DNA of 64,000 nt from Micromonospora sp. MH99 (GTDB lineage Bacteria; Actinomycetota; Actinomycetes; Mycobacteriales; Micromonosporaceae), in contig NZ_MUZA01000002.1 of NCBI RefSeq assembly GCF_021442385.1, positions 151,525 through 215,524 of the forward strand, in the 5' to 3' direction. Made by a program: the position numbers and the translations under genes. Shown piece after piece: positions 11,006 to 19,550 of this stretch. The notes under the pieces are model-generated. The model had not been told where the DNA came from and ran no database searches. It was given only the letters and a program-made list of their open reading frames with translations. The number at the start of each line of letters is the position of its first letter. Position 1 is the first letter of the stretch.

Positions 11006-11305
11006 TCACGAGCGGTCCACCGTCGCCCACAGCCCGTACGCGTGCAACTGCGACGCGTCGTGCTCCATCCGCTCCCGGGCCCCCGTGGAGACCACGGCGC
11101 GGCCCTTGTGGTGCACGTCCAGCATGAGCTGCTCCGCCCTCTCCCGGCTGTAGCCGAACAGCTTCTGGAAGACCCAGGTCACGTACGTCATCAGGTTGAC
11201 CGGGTCGTCCCACACGATCGTCACCCATTGCCGGTCGGGCGCCGGCACCTCGTCAGTGGCCGGCGTCTCGACCGGTGCAACCTGTGGAGCCGCCATGCCC
11301 CCCAT
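11006..11305 (-). CDS. clpS: ATP-dependent Clp protease adaptor ClpS
   Basis: A protein of 96-99 residues that delivers N-degron substrates to the ClpC/ClpA unfoldase. '[27 protein letters not shown]' carries the conserved Asp-Asp-Pro-x-Asn substrate pocket, and '[32 protein letters not shown]' the C-terminal core. The ATG at 11305 has a GGTGG element 4 nt upstream; the ATG at 11296 ('MAAPQVAP') is the alternative but has only a G-run directly against it. The N-terminal 25 residues are low complexity. It precedes DUF2017 by 55 bp, as Rv1331-Rv1332. Confidence 0.93.
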   Translation of the reverse strand: MGGMAAPQVAPVETPATDEVPAPDRQWVTIVWDDPVNLMTYVTWVFQKLFGYSRERAEQLMLDVHHKGRAVVSTGARERMEHDASQLHAYGLWATVDRS

Positions 11306-11444
11306 CGTGCCACCGGTTTCCCGGAACCGAGGAACCGGAACGCCGGGCGAACCAGGATCACCCGCCGTGGCCACCCCGAAGTCGGCCCGCACCCCGTCGG
11401 ACGCGAGGCGCGGTGCGAGCCCGAGCCGGGAGATGGCCACGCCG

Positions 11445-12995
11445 TCAGGCGAGCAGGATGCCGTGGTCGACCGCATCGGAGAGCACCACGCCCAGCGAGA
11501 GACGGATCACCTCGAACCGTCGGGAGATCTCCCGGGAAAGCTCCAACTCGACCTCCCGCAACGCCCGCTGGGACCAGGCCCGCGCGGCGCTGTGGTCATC
11601 GTTGCCCGGGGTACGCCACTGCTGCCAGCACCCGCCGGAGAGCGCCACCGCGACCGGCGGAAGCACCTCGTCACGGGTCACCGTCGGGTAGCCGGCGAGC
11701 GCGTCGATCGCCTCCGTGCCGGTCAGTCCGGCCACACCCGCCGTACTCGTGATCAGCAGCACCCGGTCCAGGTCGCGCCCGGCGCGGTGATCCGCCAGGC
11801 CGTACTGGACGGCGGTGGCGATCCGGCGGCGGACGCCCTCCGCCGGTGTCCCGCCGAGCACCTGGGCGGCGGTGTCGGCCACGATGCCCCGCACCGCGTG
11901 GTCGCACTGGGCGGTGGCCAGCAGCGACAGCGCCGCCATCTCCCGGTCGAGCAGGTCCGGTAGGCCGGCGCAGCCGACCCCGAAGACGATCTCCTGGACG
12001 GCCCGGAGGTGGATGTTCGCCAACTCCAGCGCCAGGTGCTGGCGGATCCGCTGGGAGCAGGAGCGGATCTGCCGGTCGAGCCGCTCGGACCAGTCCCCCG
12101 GCTCGGCGGACACCGCCACCCGGTCGTGCTGCCCCGGCAGCACCGGCGGATCGGCGCTGGCCCGCTGCAACCCCTCGTTCGCCGACCAGCCCACCAGCGC
12201 CCGGCGCAGGTCGGCTGCGGAATCGGCGCCGTCGACCGGGAACCACCGCGAGCCCGCCAGCGAGGGGACCGCGGCCAGCAGCGCCGCCCGGTGTGCCTCG
12301 ACGATCACCGCCACCGGGTCCACCTCCCCCGGCCGGCCGTCGGCCGGCGAGACGGACGCCCCCGCGTCCTCCGTCAGCGCCCCGCCGTCGGCCGGTGGCG
12401 CCCAACCCGCCGCACCCGGCGTCACCGCGAAGACGACCTCCACTGCAGCGGCCGCCACCTCGGCGAGCAGATTCAGCTCCTGGGCCGTGAACGCCTGGTC
12501 GGCCGCGATCACGAAGAGCAGCGCGCCGGCCCGGCCGACCGCCTCGCGCAGCACCCTGACGCCGGCCACGCCGAGCGCGCCCGTGTCCGGTGTGTCGATC
12601 AGGGTGAAGTGGCGCAGCAGGGGTTCGGGCACGCTCAGCTCGACCCGCCGCGGTGGCCGGGCCAACGCCGGGCCGGCGGCGTCCCGGTCCGCGCCGTACG
12701 AGTGCGGCTGGCGGTAGCCGGGGACGAAGGCCGCCCGCGTGGGCACCTGGGCGTGCCGGACCAGCAGCCAACTGCCCGCCGGCACGGTGAGCATCACCGG
12801 GTCGAGCCCGACGAGGCTGGCGAGGACCGCGCGCCGGTCCGCGCCGGCCGGGCCGACGGCGACCACGCCGAGCGGCTCGTCCGCGCGGGCACCCGGCACG
12901 CCGAGATCGGTGGGCAGCGGGGCGCAGCTCGGCGGGTCGGCTGAGCTGGCCATGTCGCCGGCCGAGTCGAGCGAGGGGAGAGGGCCCTGCTGCAT
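11445..12995 (-). CDS. Dynamin-like GTPase-related protein with degenerate P-loop
   Basis: A 516-residue protein resembling bacterial dynamin-family proteins. An N-terminal nucleotide-binding-like domain has '[14 protein letters not shown]' where a Walker A would be, but without the GK[ST], and '[12 protein letters not shown]' in the place of the G3 DxxG. The C-terminal half is helical with a hydrophobic patch near '[19 protein letters not shown]' and ends in a long basic-acidic helix. The ATG at 12995 has GGGAGG 8 nt upstream. It may bind membranes or have lost GTP hydrolysis; both are inference. It diverges from the LuxR gene across 197 bp and lies 140 bp upstream of clpS. Confidence 0.6.
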   Translation of the reverse strand: MQQGPLPSLDSAGDMASSADPPSCAPLPTDLGVPGARADEPLGVVAVGPAGADRRAVLASLVGLDPVMLTVPAGSWLLVRHAQVPTRAAFVPGYRQPHSYGADRDAAGPALARPPRRVELSVPEPLLRHFTLIDTPDTGALGVAGVRVLREAVGRAGALLFVIAADQAFTAQELNLLAEVAAAAVEVVFAVTPGAAGWAPPADGGALTEDAGASVSPADGRPGEVDPVAVIVEAHRAALLAAVPSLAGSRWFPVDGADSAADLRRALVGWSANEGLQRASADPPVLPGQHDRVAVSAEPGDWSERLDRQIRSCSQRIRQHLALELANIHLRAVQEIVFGVGCAGLPDLLDREMAALSLLATAQCDHAVRGIVADTAAQVLGGTPAEGVRRRIATAVQYGLADHRAGRDLDRVLLITSTAGVAGLTGTEAIDALAGYPTVTRDEVLPPVAVALSGGCWQQWRTPGNDDHSAARAWSQRALREVELELSREISRRFEVIRLSLGVVLSDAVDHGILLA

Positions 12996-13180
12996 CGGGT
13001 GGCCTCCCGGGGCAGGCGACCGGCACGCCGGTCGCGTGGAAATTCCGGTGACACTACCCGGATGCCGGAAGAGTACGTTCGGCCGGCCGACCAGGCGGAA
13101 CACATCGGATACTCACCGGTAATTGTGCCACTACTCAACTTCGGTGCGTGACGATGCGGGCGCGGACGGAATTCGATGGA

Positions 13181-13186
13181 TATGCT
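13181..13186 (+). promoter_or_regulatory. Leaderless -10 box TATGCT for the LuxR gene
   Basis: TATGCT ends 6 nt before the ATG at 13193. It sits in the 197-bp divergent spacer shared with the dynamin-like gene, which also holds a slightly AT-richer stretch around 13110-13140. Confidence 0.5.
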
Positions 13187-13192
13187 GCCCGG

Positions 13193-15871
13193 ATGAGTCG
13201 ATGGCAGTTCGTCGGCCGGACCGACGAGCTCAACCGCCTGCTGGCGGCGGTGACCGGCGAGGCCGGCCGAGGGCTCTTCTTCAGCGGCAGCGCTGGCATC
13301 GGCAAGAGCCGGCTGCTGCGCGAGGGGGTCAACACCCTGCCCACCGACAGGTACGCGATCTGGTCGATCGCGGCCAGCGCCACGACTGCCGCGCTGCCGT
13401 TCGGTGGGCTGGTGCAGGTCCTCCCGGCGGAGCAGCCCCAGGGCCTCTCCCCCGCCGGCATACTCCGCTGGGCGCTCGGCGTTCTGCAACAGCAGGCCGC
13501 CGGCCGCCGGATCGTGCTCGCCATCGACGACGCGCACCTGCTCGACCCACCCTCCGCGGCGCTGGTGCATCTGGTCGCCCGCGCCGACAACGCCACAGTC
13601 GTGGGCACCCTGCGCGACGGCGAACAGATCCCCCTGCCGATCCGGGCACTCTGGACCGACGACCTGGTCGAGCACGTCGAGCTGACCCCCATGCCACCGT
13701 CGGAGACCGCCGGCCTGCTGGCGGCGATCCTGGGCGGCCCGGTCGACGCCGGTTCCGCCGACCGGCTCGGCCGGCTGTCGGCAGGCAACCCGCTGCTGCT
13801 GCGCGAGCTGGTGCACGCCGCCAGCGGCAGCGAGGAGCTGAAGCGCACCTACGGGATCTGGAAGTGGACCGGGCGGCTGGAGCTGGCGCCCAGCCTCACC
13901 GACCTGATCGACACCCGCGTCGGGCAGCTCACCGACGGCGTTCGTACGGTCGTCGAGCTGGTCGCCTTCGGTGAGCCACTCGGCCTGCACCTGCTCAACC
14001 AGGCCGCCGAGCAGTCCGATGTGGAGTGCGCCGAGGAGCGCGGCCTGATCACCGTCATCCAGCACGACCGGCGGACCAACGTACGCCTGGCCCACCCGCT
14101 CTACGGCGAGGTGATGCGTCGCCGGTGCCCGGTCAGCCGCACCCGACGCCTCCAGGCGCACCTTGCCGAGCTGCTGGAACAGGTCGGCAAGCGCCGCCGC
14201 GACGACCTGCTGCGGGTGGCGGTCTGGCGGCTCGACTCGGGCACCGCACAGGACGCCGCCCTGCTCGTGGACGCCGCGATGCAGGCGTTCACCCGCTACG
14301 ACGTACCGCTGGCGACCCGGCTGGCCCGGGCCGCGCTGAACGCCGACGGCGGCTCGGACGCGGCGGAGCTGCTGGCCACGATTCTGATGTTCGCCGACCG
14401 ACCGGACGAGGCGATCACCGTTCTCGACGCGGTGACCCTGGAGCCCGGGGACGAGCGGCGGCTCTGCCGGTGGCTGACCGTGCGCGGCATGGTCAGCTAC
14501 TGGGGGCTCAGTCGGGAGTCCACGGTGGAGGAGATCGCGAGCCGGGTCGAGCAGCTCGGCGACTCGGCCGACCGCGCCCGGGTGCACGCCTTCGAGGCGA
14601 TCATGCGGCTGCACCGGCTCGACACGACCACCGCCGTACGGCTCAGTCAGCGGGTGCTCGATCGGCCCGCGGCCAGCATCGCCGCCCGTGAACTGGCGCG
14701 CAGCACGATCGCGTACGTCCAGGCCGCCCAGGGTCAGCTGACGCGCAGCGGTGCGGCCATCGCGCAGGTGCACTCCGCCGCGGCCAGCTGGCGCACCGAC
14801 ATGCCGTACCTGCAACTGGCCCTCGAGCTGGCCCGCGGCACCCGGCTCATGCTCACCGGCGACCTCGTCGGGATCGACGCGATCGTGGCGGACGAGTTCG
14901 CCGACCTGGCCGGTGCCGGCGACTTCCGACTCGGCACCGGATACCTGGCCATCCTCCAGGCGTACGCCGCGCGGCTGCGCGGGCAGAGCGACTCGGCGAT
15001 GCGGACGTCGTTGGGCGCCTGCGCGGTGCTGGCGACCAGCCGGGTCTACGCCGGTCTGGCCCAGGCCGAGCGGGCCCAGGCGGCGGCGCTGCGTGGCGAC
15101 GCGGCGCAGGCGGCCGAGGCGATGGCCGAGGCCGACCGCACCCACGCGCCGGGCATGGCGGTGCTCTACCCGTGGCTGGAGCAGGCCCGGGGCGCGGTGC
15201 TCGCCGCGTCGGGTGACCTGCCGGGCGCGGTGAAGCAGCTCAACGACCTGGCCGACCGGCTGCGGGCGGACGGTTTCGCCGGGCACGAGGTGCACGTTCT
15301 GCACGACCTGGTCCGGTTGGACCAGGCCGGCGCGGCGGTCGGGCCCACCTGTTCCGACGGCGGGCGGCGCACGGTGGCGCAGCGCCTCGCCGAGCTGTCC
15401 GAGCAGGTGGACGGGGTGCTCCCGCCGCTGCTGGCCCGGCACGCCCGGGCCGCGGTGACCGACTCCGCCGCGGATCTGCTCGCGGTCGCCGACGACTACG
15501 CCGCGCTGGAGCTGACGGTGTACGCCGCCGAGGCCACCGCCCAGGCGCTGCAGCGGCTACGCCAGCAACAGTCGGTGGCGGCCGGCGAGGCGCGCGAGCG
15601 TCTGGCCGGGCTGCTCGGCCGGTGCGACCTGATCCGCACGCCGGCGCTGCGGGCCGGGGCGCCGGTGCTCACCGAACGCGAGTGGCAGGTGGCCCGCCTC
15701 GCCGCGCACGGTGCGACCAGCAAGGCCATCGCCGAGCGGCTCTATCTTTCCGCCCGCACCGTGGAGAACCACCTGCAGCGGATCTACACCAAGCTCGGCG
15801 TGACCGGCCGGTCCGAGCTGTGGGCCGCGCTGCGGTCGATCCCGGGCCACGAAGGCGGCGGCGCGGGCTGA
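13193..15871 (+). CDS. LAL-type LuxR transcriptional regulator with AAA ATPase domain
   Basis: An 892-residue large ATP-binding LuxR (LAL) regulator. Walker A 'GSAGIGKS' is residues 32-39, Walker B 'IVLAIDDAHLLD' near 105-115; a long TPR-like helical middle follows and the C-terminal 'LTEREWQVARLAAHGATSK' to 'ENHLQRIYTKLGV' is the NarL/LuxR helix-turn-helix from about residue 826. LAL proteins usually act as pathway-specific activators responding to a small ligand or nucleotide state. The ATG at 13193 is chosen because a TATGCT box lies 6 nt ahead. Target unknown; the adjacent pncB-pncA NAD-salvage genes and the divergent gene are candidates. Confidence 0.92.
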   Translation: MSRWQFVGRTDELNRLLAAVTGEAGRGLFFSGSAGIGKSRLLREGVNTLPTDRYAIWSIAASATTAALPFGGLVQVLPAEQPQGLSPAGILRWALGVLQQQAAGRRIVLAIDDAHLLDPPSAALVHLVARADNATVVGTLRDGEQIPLPIRALWTDDLVEHVELTPMPPSETAGLLAAILGGPVDAGSADRLGRLSAGNPLLLRELVHAASGSEELKRTYGIWKWTGRLELAPSLTDLIDTRVGQLTDGVRTVVELVAFGEPLGLHLLNQAAEQSDVECAEERGLITVIQHDRRTNVRLAHPLYGEVMRRRCPVSRTRRLQAHLAELLEQVGKRRRDDLLRVAVWRLDSGTAQDAALLVDAAMQAFTRYDVPLATRLARAALNADGGSDAAELLATILMFADRPDEAITVLDAVTLEPGDERRLCRWLTVRGMVSYWGLSRESTVEEIASRVEQLGDSADRARVHAFEAIMRLHRLDTTTAVRLSQRVLDRPAASIAARELARSTIAYVQAAQGQLTRSGAAIAQVHSAAASWRTDMPYLQLALELARGTRLMLTGDLVGIDAIVADEFADLAGAGDFRLGTGYLAILQAYAARLRGQSDSAMRTSLGACAVLATSRVYAGLAQAERAQAAALRGDAAQAAEAMAEADRTHAPGMAVLYPWLEQARGAVLAASGDLPGAVKQLNDLADRLRADGFAGHEVHVLHDLVRLDQAGAAVGPTCSDGGRRTVAQRLAELSEQVDGVLPPLLARHARAAVTDSAADLLAVADDYAALELTVYAAEATAQALQRLRQQQSVAAGEARERLAGLLGRCDLIRTPALRAGAPVLTEREWQVARLAAHGATSKAIAERLYLSARTVENHLQRIYTKLGVTGRSELWAALRSIPGHEGGGAG

Positions 15872-15875
15872 ACCT

Positions 15876-15881
15876 TAGGCT
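15876..15881 (+). promoter_or_regulatory. Leaderless -10 box TAGGCT for pncB
   Basis: TAGGCT ends 6 nt before the pncB GTG, in the 16-bp gap after the LuxR gene. It gives pncB its own start independent of read-through. Confidence 0.5.
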
Positions 15882-15887
15882 GGGGCG

Positions 15888-17174
15888 GTGAGCACCCTGG
15901 GCCCCGCGCTGCTGACCGACCACTACGAGCTGACCATGGTCAGCGCCGCACTCAAGGACGGCACCGCCGACCGCCGCTGTGTCTTCGAGGTGTTCAGCCG
16001 TCGGCTGCCCAGCGGCCGGCGTTACGGCGTCGTCGCCGGCACCGCGCGCCTGATCGAGCTGATCCGCGATTTCCGGTTCGACCCGGCGGAGGTCGATTTC
16101 CTGCGCCGCACCGGAGTGGTCGACGAGGCGGCGGCGGCCTGGCTCACCGACTACCGCTTCACCGGCGACATCGACGGGTACGCCGAGGGTGAGCTGTTCT
16201 TCCCCGGCTCGCCCATCCTGACCGTCTCCGGCGGCTTCGCCGAGTGCGTGGTGCTGGAGACGGTGGCGCTCTCCGTGCTCAACCACGACTGCGCAGTGGC
16301 GGCCGCCGCGGCGCGGATGGTCACCGCTGCCCGGGGCCGGGCGCTGATCGAGATGGGATCGCGCCGGGCGCACGAGGAGGCCGCGGTGGCGGCGGCGCGG
16401 GCCGCATACCTGGCCGGTTTCCGGTTCACGTCCAACCTCGCCGCCGGCGAGCGCTACGGCATCCCGACGGCGGGCACCGCGGCACACGCGTTCACCCTGC
16501 TGCACGACGACGAGCGGGCCGCGTTCGCCTCGCAGGTGGCCACGCTGGGCAGGGACACCACGCTGCTGGTCGACACGTACGACATCAGCCAGGGCATCCG
16601 CAACGCGATAGCGGTCGCCGGGCCGGAGCTGCGGGCGATCCGGATCGACTCGGGTGACCTCGCGGTGATCGCGCAGCAGTCCCGGGAACTGCTGGACTCG
16701 CTGGGCGCCACCGAGACGAAGATCATTGTCTCGGGTGACCTGGACGAGTACTCGATCGCGGCGCTGGCCGCCGAGCCGGTCGACATGTACGGCGCGGGGA
16801 CGGCAGTGGTCACCGGTTCCGGGGCGCCCACGGCGGGGCTGGTCTACAAGCTGGTCGAGGTCGAGGGCCGCCCGGTGGTGAAGCGCTCCGAGCACAAGGC
16901 GACCATCGGTGGGCGCAAGGTCGCGGTCCGCCGGCACAAGCCGACCGGCACCGCCACCGAGGAGATCATCGTCCCGCAGGGCGTGCCGGACCGGCAGGCC
17001 AACGACCGGATGCTCCAGCGCTCGTACGTGATCGACGGCGAGCCCGTGGGTCTGCCCACCCTCGACGAGTCCCGGGAGCACCTGCGCGAGTGCCTCATCT
17101 CCATCCCGTGGGAGGGGCTGAAGCTCTCGGCCGGCGACCCCGCGGTGCCGGTCACCGTCGTACCCGCCGGCTGA
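15888..17174 (+). CDS. pncB: Nicotinate phosphoribosyltransferase
   Basis: A 428-residue enzyme joining nicotinic acid and PRPP to nicotinate mononucleotide, the entry step of NAD salvage by the Preiss-Handler route. 'LLTDHYELTMVSAAL' at the N-terminus, 'EVFSRRLPSGRRYGVVAG', 'IRIDSGDLAVIA' and 'IIVSGDLDEYSI' are family signatures. The GTG start at 15888 has a TAGGCT box 6 nt upstream and no Shine-Dalgarno. The gene is followed after 31 bp by a nicotinamidase, so nicotinamide can be deamidated and reused. In M. tuberculosis pncB1 (Rv1330c) sits next to clpS, so this position continues the conserved synteny. Confidence 0.95.
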   Translation: MSTLGPALLTDHYELTMVSAALKDGTADRRCVFEVFSRRLPSGRRYGVVAGTARLIELIRDFRFDPAEVDFLRRTGVVDEAAAAWLTDYRFTGDIDGYAEGELFFPGSPILTVSGGFAECVVLETVALSVLNHDCAVAAAAARMVTAARGRALIEMGSRRAHEEAAVAAARAAYLAGFRFTSNLAAGERYGIPTAGTAAHAFTLLHDDERAAFASQVATLGRDTTLLVDTYDISQGIRNAIAVAGPELRAIRIDSGDLAVIAQQSRELLDSLGATETKIIVSGDLDEYSIAALAAEPVDMYGAGTAVVTGSGAPTAGLVYKLVEVEGRPVVKRSEHKATIGGRKVAVRRHKPTGTATEEIIVPQGVPDRQANDRMLQRSYVIDGEPVGLPTLDESREHLRECLISIPWEGLKLSAGDPAVPVTVVPAG

Positions 17175-17205
17175 GCCCGCTGATCCGTTCTCGAAGGGAC
17201 CCCCG

Positions 17206-17787
17206 ATGGCCAACGCGCTGATCATCGTCGACGTGCAGAACGACTTCTGTGAGGGCGGCTCGCTGGCCGTCGCGGGCGGCGCCGGAGTGGCCGCCGGGAT
17301 CTCCCGGCTGCTCGCCACCGAGCCGGACCGATGGGCGCACGTGGTCGCCACGAAGGACTATCACATCGACCCGGGCGCGCACTTCGGCGATCCGCCGGAC
17401 TTCGTCGAGTCGTGGCCCCGGCACTGCGTGGTCGGCACCAGTGGCTCGGAGTTCCACCCGGACCTGGAGACCGGTCGGGTCGAGGCGATCTTCCACAAGG
17501 GCGAGCACGCGGCGGCGTACTCCGGGTTCGAGGGGCACGCCGACGACGGCGAGTGCCTGGCCGACTGGCTGCGTCGGCACGACGTGGACCGGGTCGACGT
17601 GGTCGGCATCGCCACCGACCACTGCGTCCGCGCCACCGCCCTCGACGCCGCCCGCGAGGGCTTCGCCACCACCGTCCTGCTGGAGCTGACCGCCGCTGTC
17701 GCTCCGGAGACCACCGACGTGGCGCTGCGGGCGATGGACGGCGCCGGCGTGATCCTGGACGGCGAGCCTGTGATCAGGGCCGCATGA
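17206..17787 (+). CDS. pncA: Nicotinamidase
   Basis: A 193-residue cysteine hydrolase of the isochorismatase fold converting nicotinamide to nicotinate and ammonia. The catalytic triad is visible: Asp9 in 'IIVDVQNDF', Lys98 in 'FHKGEHAAAYSGFEG' and Cys140 in 'GIATDHCVRAT'; Asp51 and His53 of 'KDYHIDPGAHF' are metal ligands. All of these match M. tuberculosis PncA, the pyrazinamide-activating enzyme. A GAAGGGA element lies just before the ATG at 17206. It forms a two-gene NAD-salvage unit with pncB, supplying its substrate. Confidence 0.95.
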   Translation: MANALIIVDVQNDFCEGGSLAVAGGAGVAAGISRLLATEPDRWAHVVATKDYHIDPGAHFGDPPDFVESWPRHCVVGTSGSEFHPDLETGRVEAIFHKGEHAAAYSGFEGHADDGECLADWLRRHDVDRVDVVGIATDHCVRATALDAAREGFATTVLLELTAAVAPETTDVALRAMDGAGVILDGEPVIRAA

Positions 17788-17794
17788 GGCGCTA

Positions 17795-17808
17795 ATTGGT
17801 TGGCCAAT
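17795..17808. promoter_or_regulatory. Short palindrome ATTGG-TTGG-CCAAT before the MFS gene
   Basis: ATTGG (17795-17799) and CCAAT (17804-17808) pair across TTGG, and TTGGCCAA at 17800-17807 is itself palindromic. It is AT-rich for this genome and lies 44 bp before the MFS start, so it could be an operator for the exporter. Confidence 0.35.
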
Positions 17809-17851
17809 GGTCCCCCATCCGTCGAGGATGTCGCCGGAGGTACGGACCAAC

Positions 17852-19075
17852 GTGAACATGAAGCCTTACCGCACAGCCCTCGCTCTGCCCGGCCTGCGGT
17901 CGCTGCTGCTGATCGCCGTCCTCGCTCGCATCCCGCTCACGGCGACCGGGGTCACGCTGACCTTCCACGTCGTGCTCGACCTCGACCGGGGCTACGGCGC
18001 GGCCGGCCTGGTGGGCGCCGCCATCACCGTGGGGGCGGCGATCGGTGGGCCGCTGCTCGGCCGTCTGGTCGACCGGCGTGGTCTGCGTCCGGTGTTGGTG
18101 CTCACCGGCATCGCCGAGGCGGTGTTCTGGACCACCGCGCCGTCGTTGCCGTACGCGCTGCTGCTGCCGACCGCCTTCGTGGCGGGTTCGCTGGCCCTGC
18201 CGATCTTCTCGGTGGTCCGCCAGTCGATCGCCGCGCTGGTTCCGGAAGATCAACGACGGCCGGCGTACGCCCTGGACTCCATGTCCGTCGAGCTGTCCTT
18301 CATGATCGGCCCGGCGCTGGCGGTGGCGCTGGTCACGGCCATCTCGGCGCAGACCACCATGTACCTCGTCGGTGGCGGCATCGTCGCCGCCGGGATCGCC
18401 CTGTGGCTGGTGAACCCGCCGATCCGCGGTGCCGCCGAACCCACCGGCCCACGTCGCCACGTGCCCCGCCGGGAGTGGCTGACGCCCCGCCTGCTCGCCG
18501 TCCTGGCGCTCAGCACCGCCGCCACCCTGGTGCTCGGCGGCACCGACGTCGCGGTGGTAGCCGTCCTGCGGGAGAGCGGCGACGTCGGCTGGACCGGCGT
18601 CGTGCTGGCCGGCTGGGCGATCGCCTCCCTGGCCGGCGGCTTCGCCTACGGGGCGGTGCACCGCTCGCTCTCTCCGCTGGCCCTCACCGCAGCGCTCGCG
18701 CTCTGCACCATCCCGGTCGGGTTGGGCGGCGCGCACTGGTGGCTGCTCTGCCTGGCGCTGATCCCGGCCGGCGCGCTGTGCGCGCCCACCATCGCGGCCT
18801 CCTCCGACGCCGTCAGCCGCCTCGCCCCGGCCGAGGTACGCGGCGAGGCGATGGGCCTGCACGGTTCGGCGGTCACCGTCGGCATCGCGGTCGGCGCACC
18901 GCTCGCCGGCGCGGTGATCGACAGCAGCGCGCCGCTCTGGGGCTTCGTGGTGACCGGGGCGCTCGGCGCACTGATCACCCTCGTGGTGCTGCCGATCGAG
19001 CTGCGCCGCCGCCGCAACGACGACGCGCTCGCCGCGCTTCCCGTCGAATCGGACCTCGCCTCCGCCACCCGCTGA
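17852..19075 (+). CDS. MFS transporter
   Basis: A 407-residue major facilitator superfamily protein with about 12 hydrophobic spans. The cytoplasmic loop motif A is present as 'GPLLGRLVDRRGLRP' around residue 65-80, and the two halves show the usual pseudo-symmetry. The GTG at 17852 has GGAGG 11 nt upstream; the ATG at 17858 is the alternative, and an ATG at 17807 is also in frame but poorly placed. The family commonly exports drugs or metabolites; the substrate is unknown. It follows pncA by 64 bp, with a palindrome between that may be an operator, and ends in a strong GC hairpin. Confidence 0.85.
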   Translation: MNMKPYRTALALPGLRSLLLIAVLARIPLTATGVTLTFHVVLDLDRGYGAAGLVGAAITVGAAIGGPLLGRLVDRRGLRPVLVLTGIAEAVFWTTAPSLPYALLLPTAFVAGSLALPIFSVVRQSIAALVPEDQRRPAYALDSMSVELSFMIGPALAVALVTAISAQTTMYLVGGGIVAAGIALWLVNPPIRGAAEPTGPRRHVPRREWLTPRLLAVLALSTAATLVLGGTDVAVVAVLRESGDVGWTGVVLAGWAIASLAGGFAYGAVHRSLSPLALTAALALCTIPVGLGGAHWWLLCLALIPAGALCAPTIAASSDAVSRLAPAEVRGEAMGLHGSAVTVGIAVGAPLAGAVIDSSAPLWGFVVTGALGALITLVVLPIELRRRRNDDALAALPVESDLASATR

Positions 19076-19081
19076 CAACCT

Positions 19082-19101
19082 GGCCGGGCACCTGCCCGGC
19101 C
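19082..19101 (+). terminator. Hairpin directly after the MFS gene
   Basis: GGCCGGGCA (19082-19090) and TGCCCGGCC (19093-19101) are perfect 9-bp arms with a minimal loop, 7 nt after the MFS stop. No T-run follows, as usual in actinomycetes. Confidence 0.6.
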
Positions 19102-19240
19102 CGTGTGTCCGCCGGCCCGACCCCGCGCCCGCCCGGCCCGGTGCCCGCCCGACCCCGCGGCCTGCCCGGGCCGGTGCCCGCCCGACCCCGCGCCTGCCCG
19201 GCCCCGCGCATGCCGGGTCCCGCGCCTGCCCGGCCCAGGT
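19085..19240. repeat. Low-complexity CCCGCCCGGCC-type repeats
   Basis: About 150 bp of imperfect repeats built from GCCCG, CCCGCGC and CCTGCCCGG. A 22-bp unit beginning CCGGTGCCCGCCCGACCCC is exact at 19138-19159 and 19171-19192. No gene is visible. Together with the next two entries this accounts for the 475-bp gap 19076-19550. Confidence 0.8.
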
Positions 19241-19254
19241 TCCCCGATGAGCAT

Positions 19255-19290
19255 GATGCCTGTGAGTCATCAAAATGACTCACAGGCATC
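19255..19290. terminator. Perfect 16-bp inverted repeat between MFS and ctaD
   Basis: GATGCCTGTGAGTCAT (19255-19270) and ATGACTCACAGGCATC (19275-19290) pair perfectly across CAAA. The stem is only about 44% GC in a 75% GC setting. It stands between convergent genes and may serve as a bidirectional terminator; an attachment site or protein-binding site is also possible. Confidence 0.6.
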
Positions 19291-19419
19291 ACCGTCGCAA
19301 GCATGTGCGGGGGCACCGCCGATCCCGCAGGTCGCCGCGCGCTCTGAGTCGCCGGCCGGGGACGTTGCTCTGCCATCGACGCCTCGCGGTCAACGCGGCG
19401 AGCGGTCGGGCCACGCGCG

Positions 19420-19480
19420 ACATGCAGTGCGCCGGACATGCGGTGCGCCGACATGCAGTGCGCCGACATGCAGTGGGCGG
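19420..19480. repeat. Four tandem 15-16-bp repeats, ACATGCAGTGCGCCG
   Basis: Units start at 19420, 19436, 19451 and 19466; the first has one extra base and the second and fourth carry one or two changes. They lie 70 bp downstream of the ctaD stop. No spacers, so not a CRISPR. Confidence 0.85.
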
Positions 19481-19550
19481 GCACAGCGACGGGCGCCGCT
19501 CCCGGTGGTCCCGGGGGCGGCGCCCGTCGTACAGCCGAACTGGTGGAGCG

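Noticed and set aside
12794..15442. 882-codon open frame antisense to the LuxR gene
   Set aside because: No family motif, Arg/Gly/His-rich composition typical of a GC-shadow, and the sense frame has clear Walker and helix-turn-helix motifs.
19420..19480. Possible CRISPR array
   Set aside because: Units are contiguous 15-16-mers without spacers and there are no cas genes.
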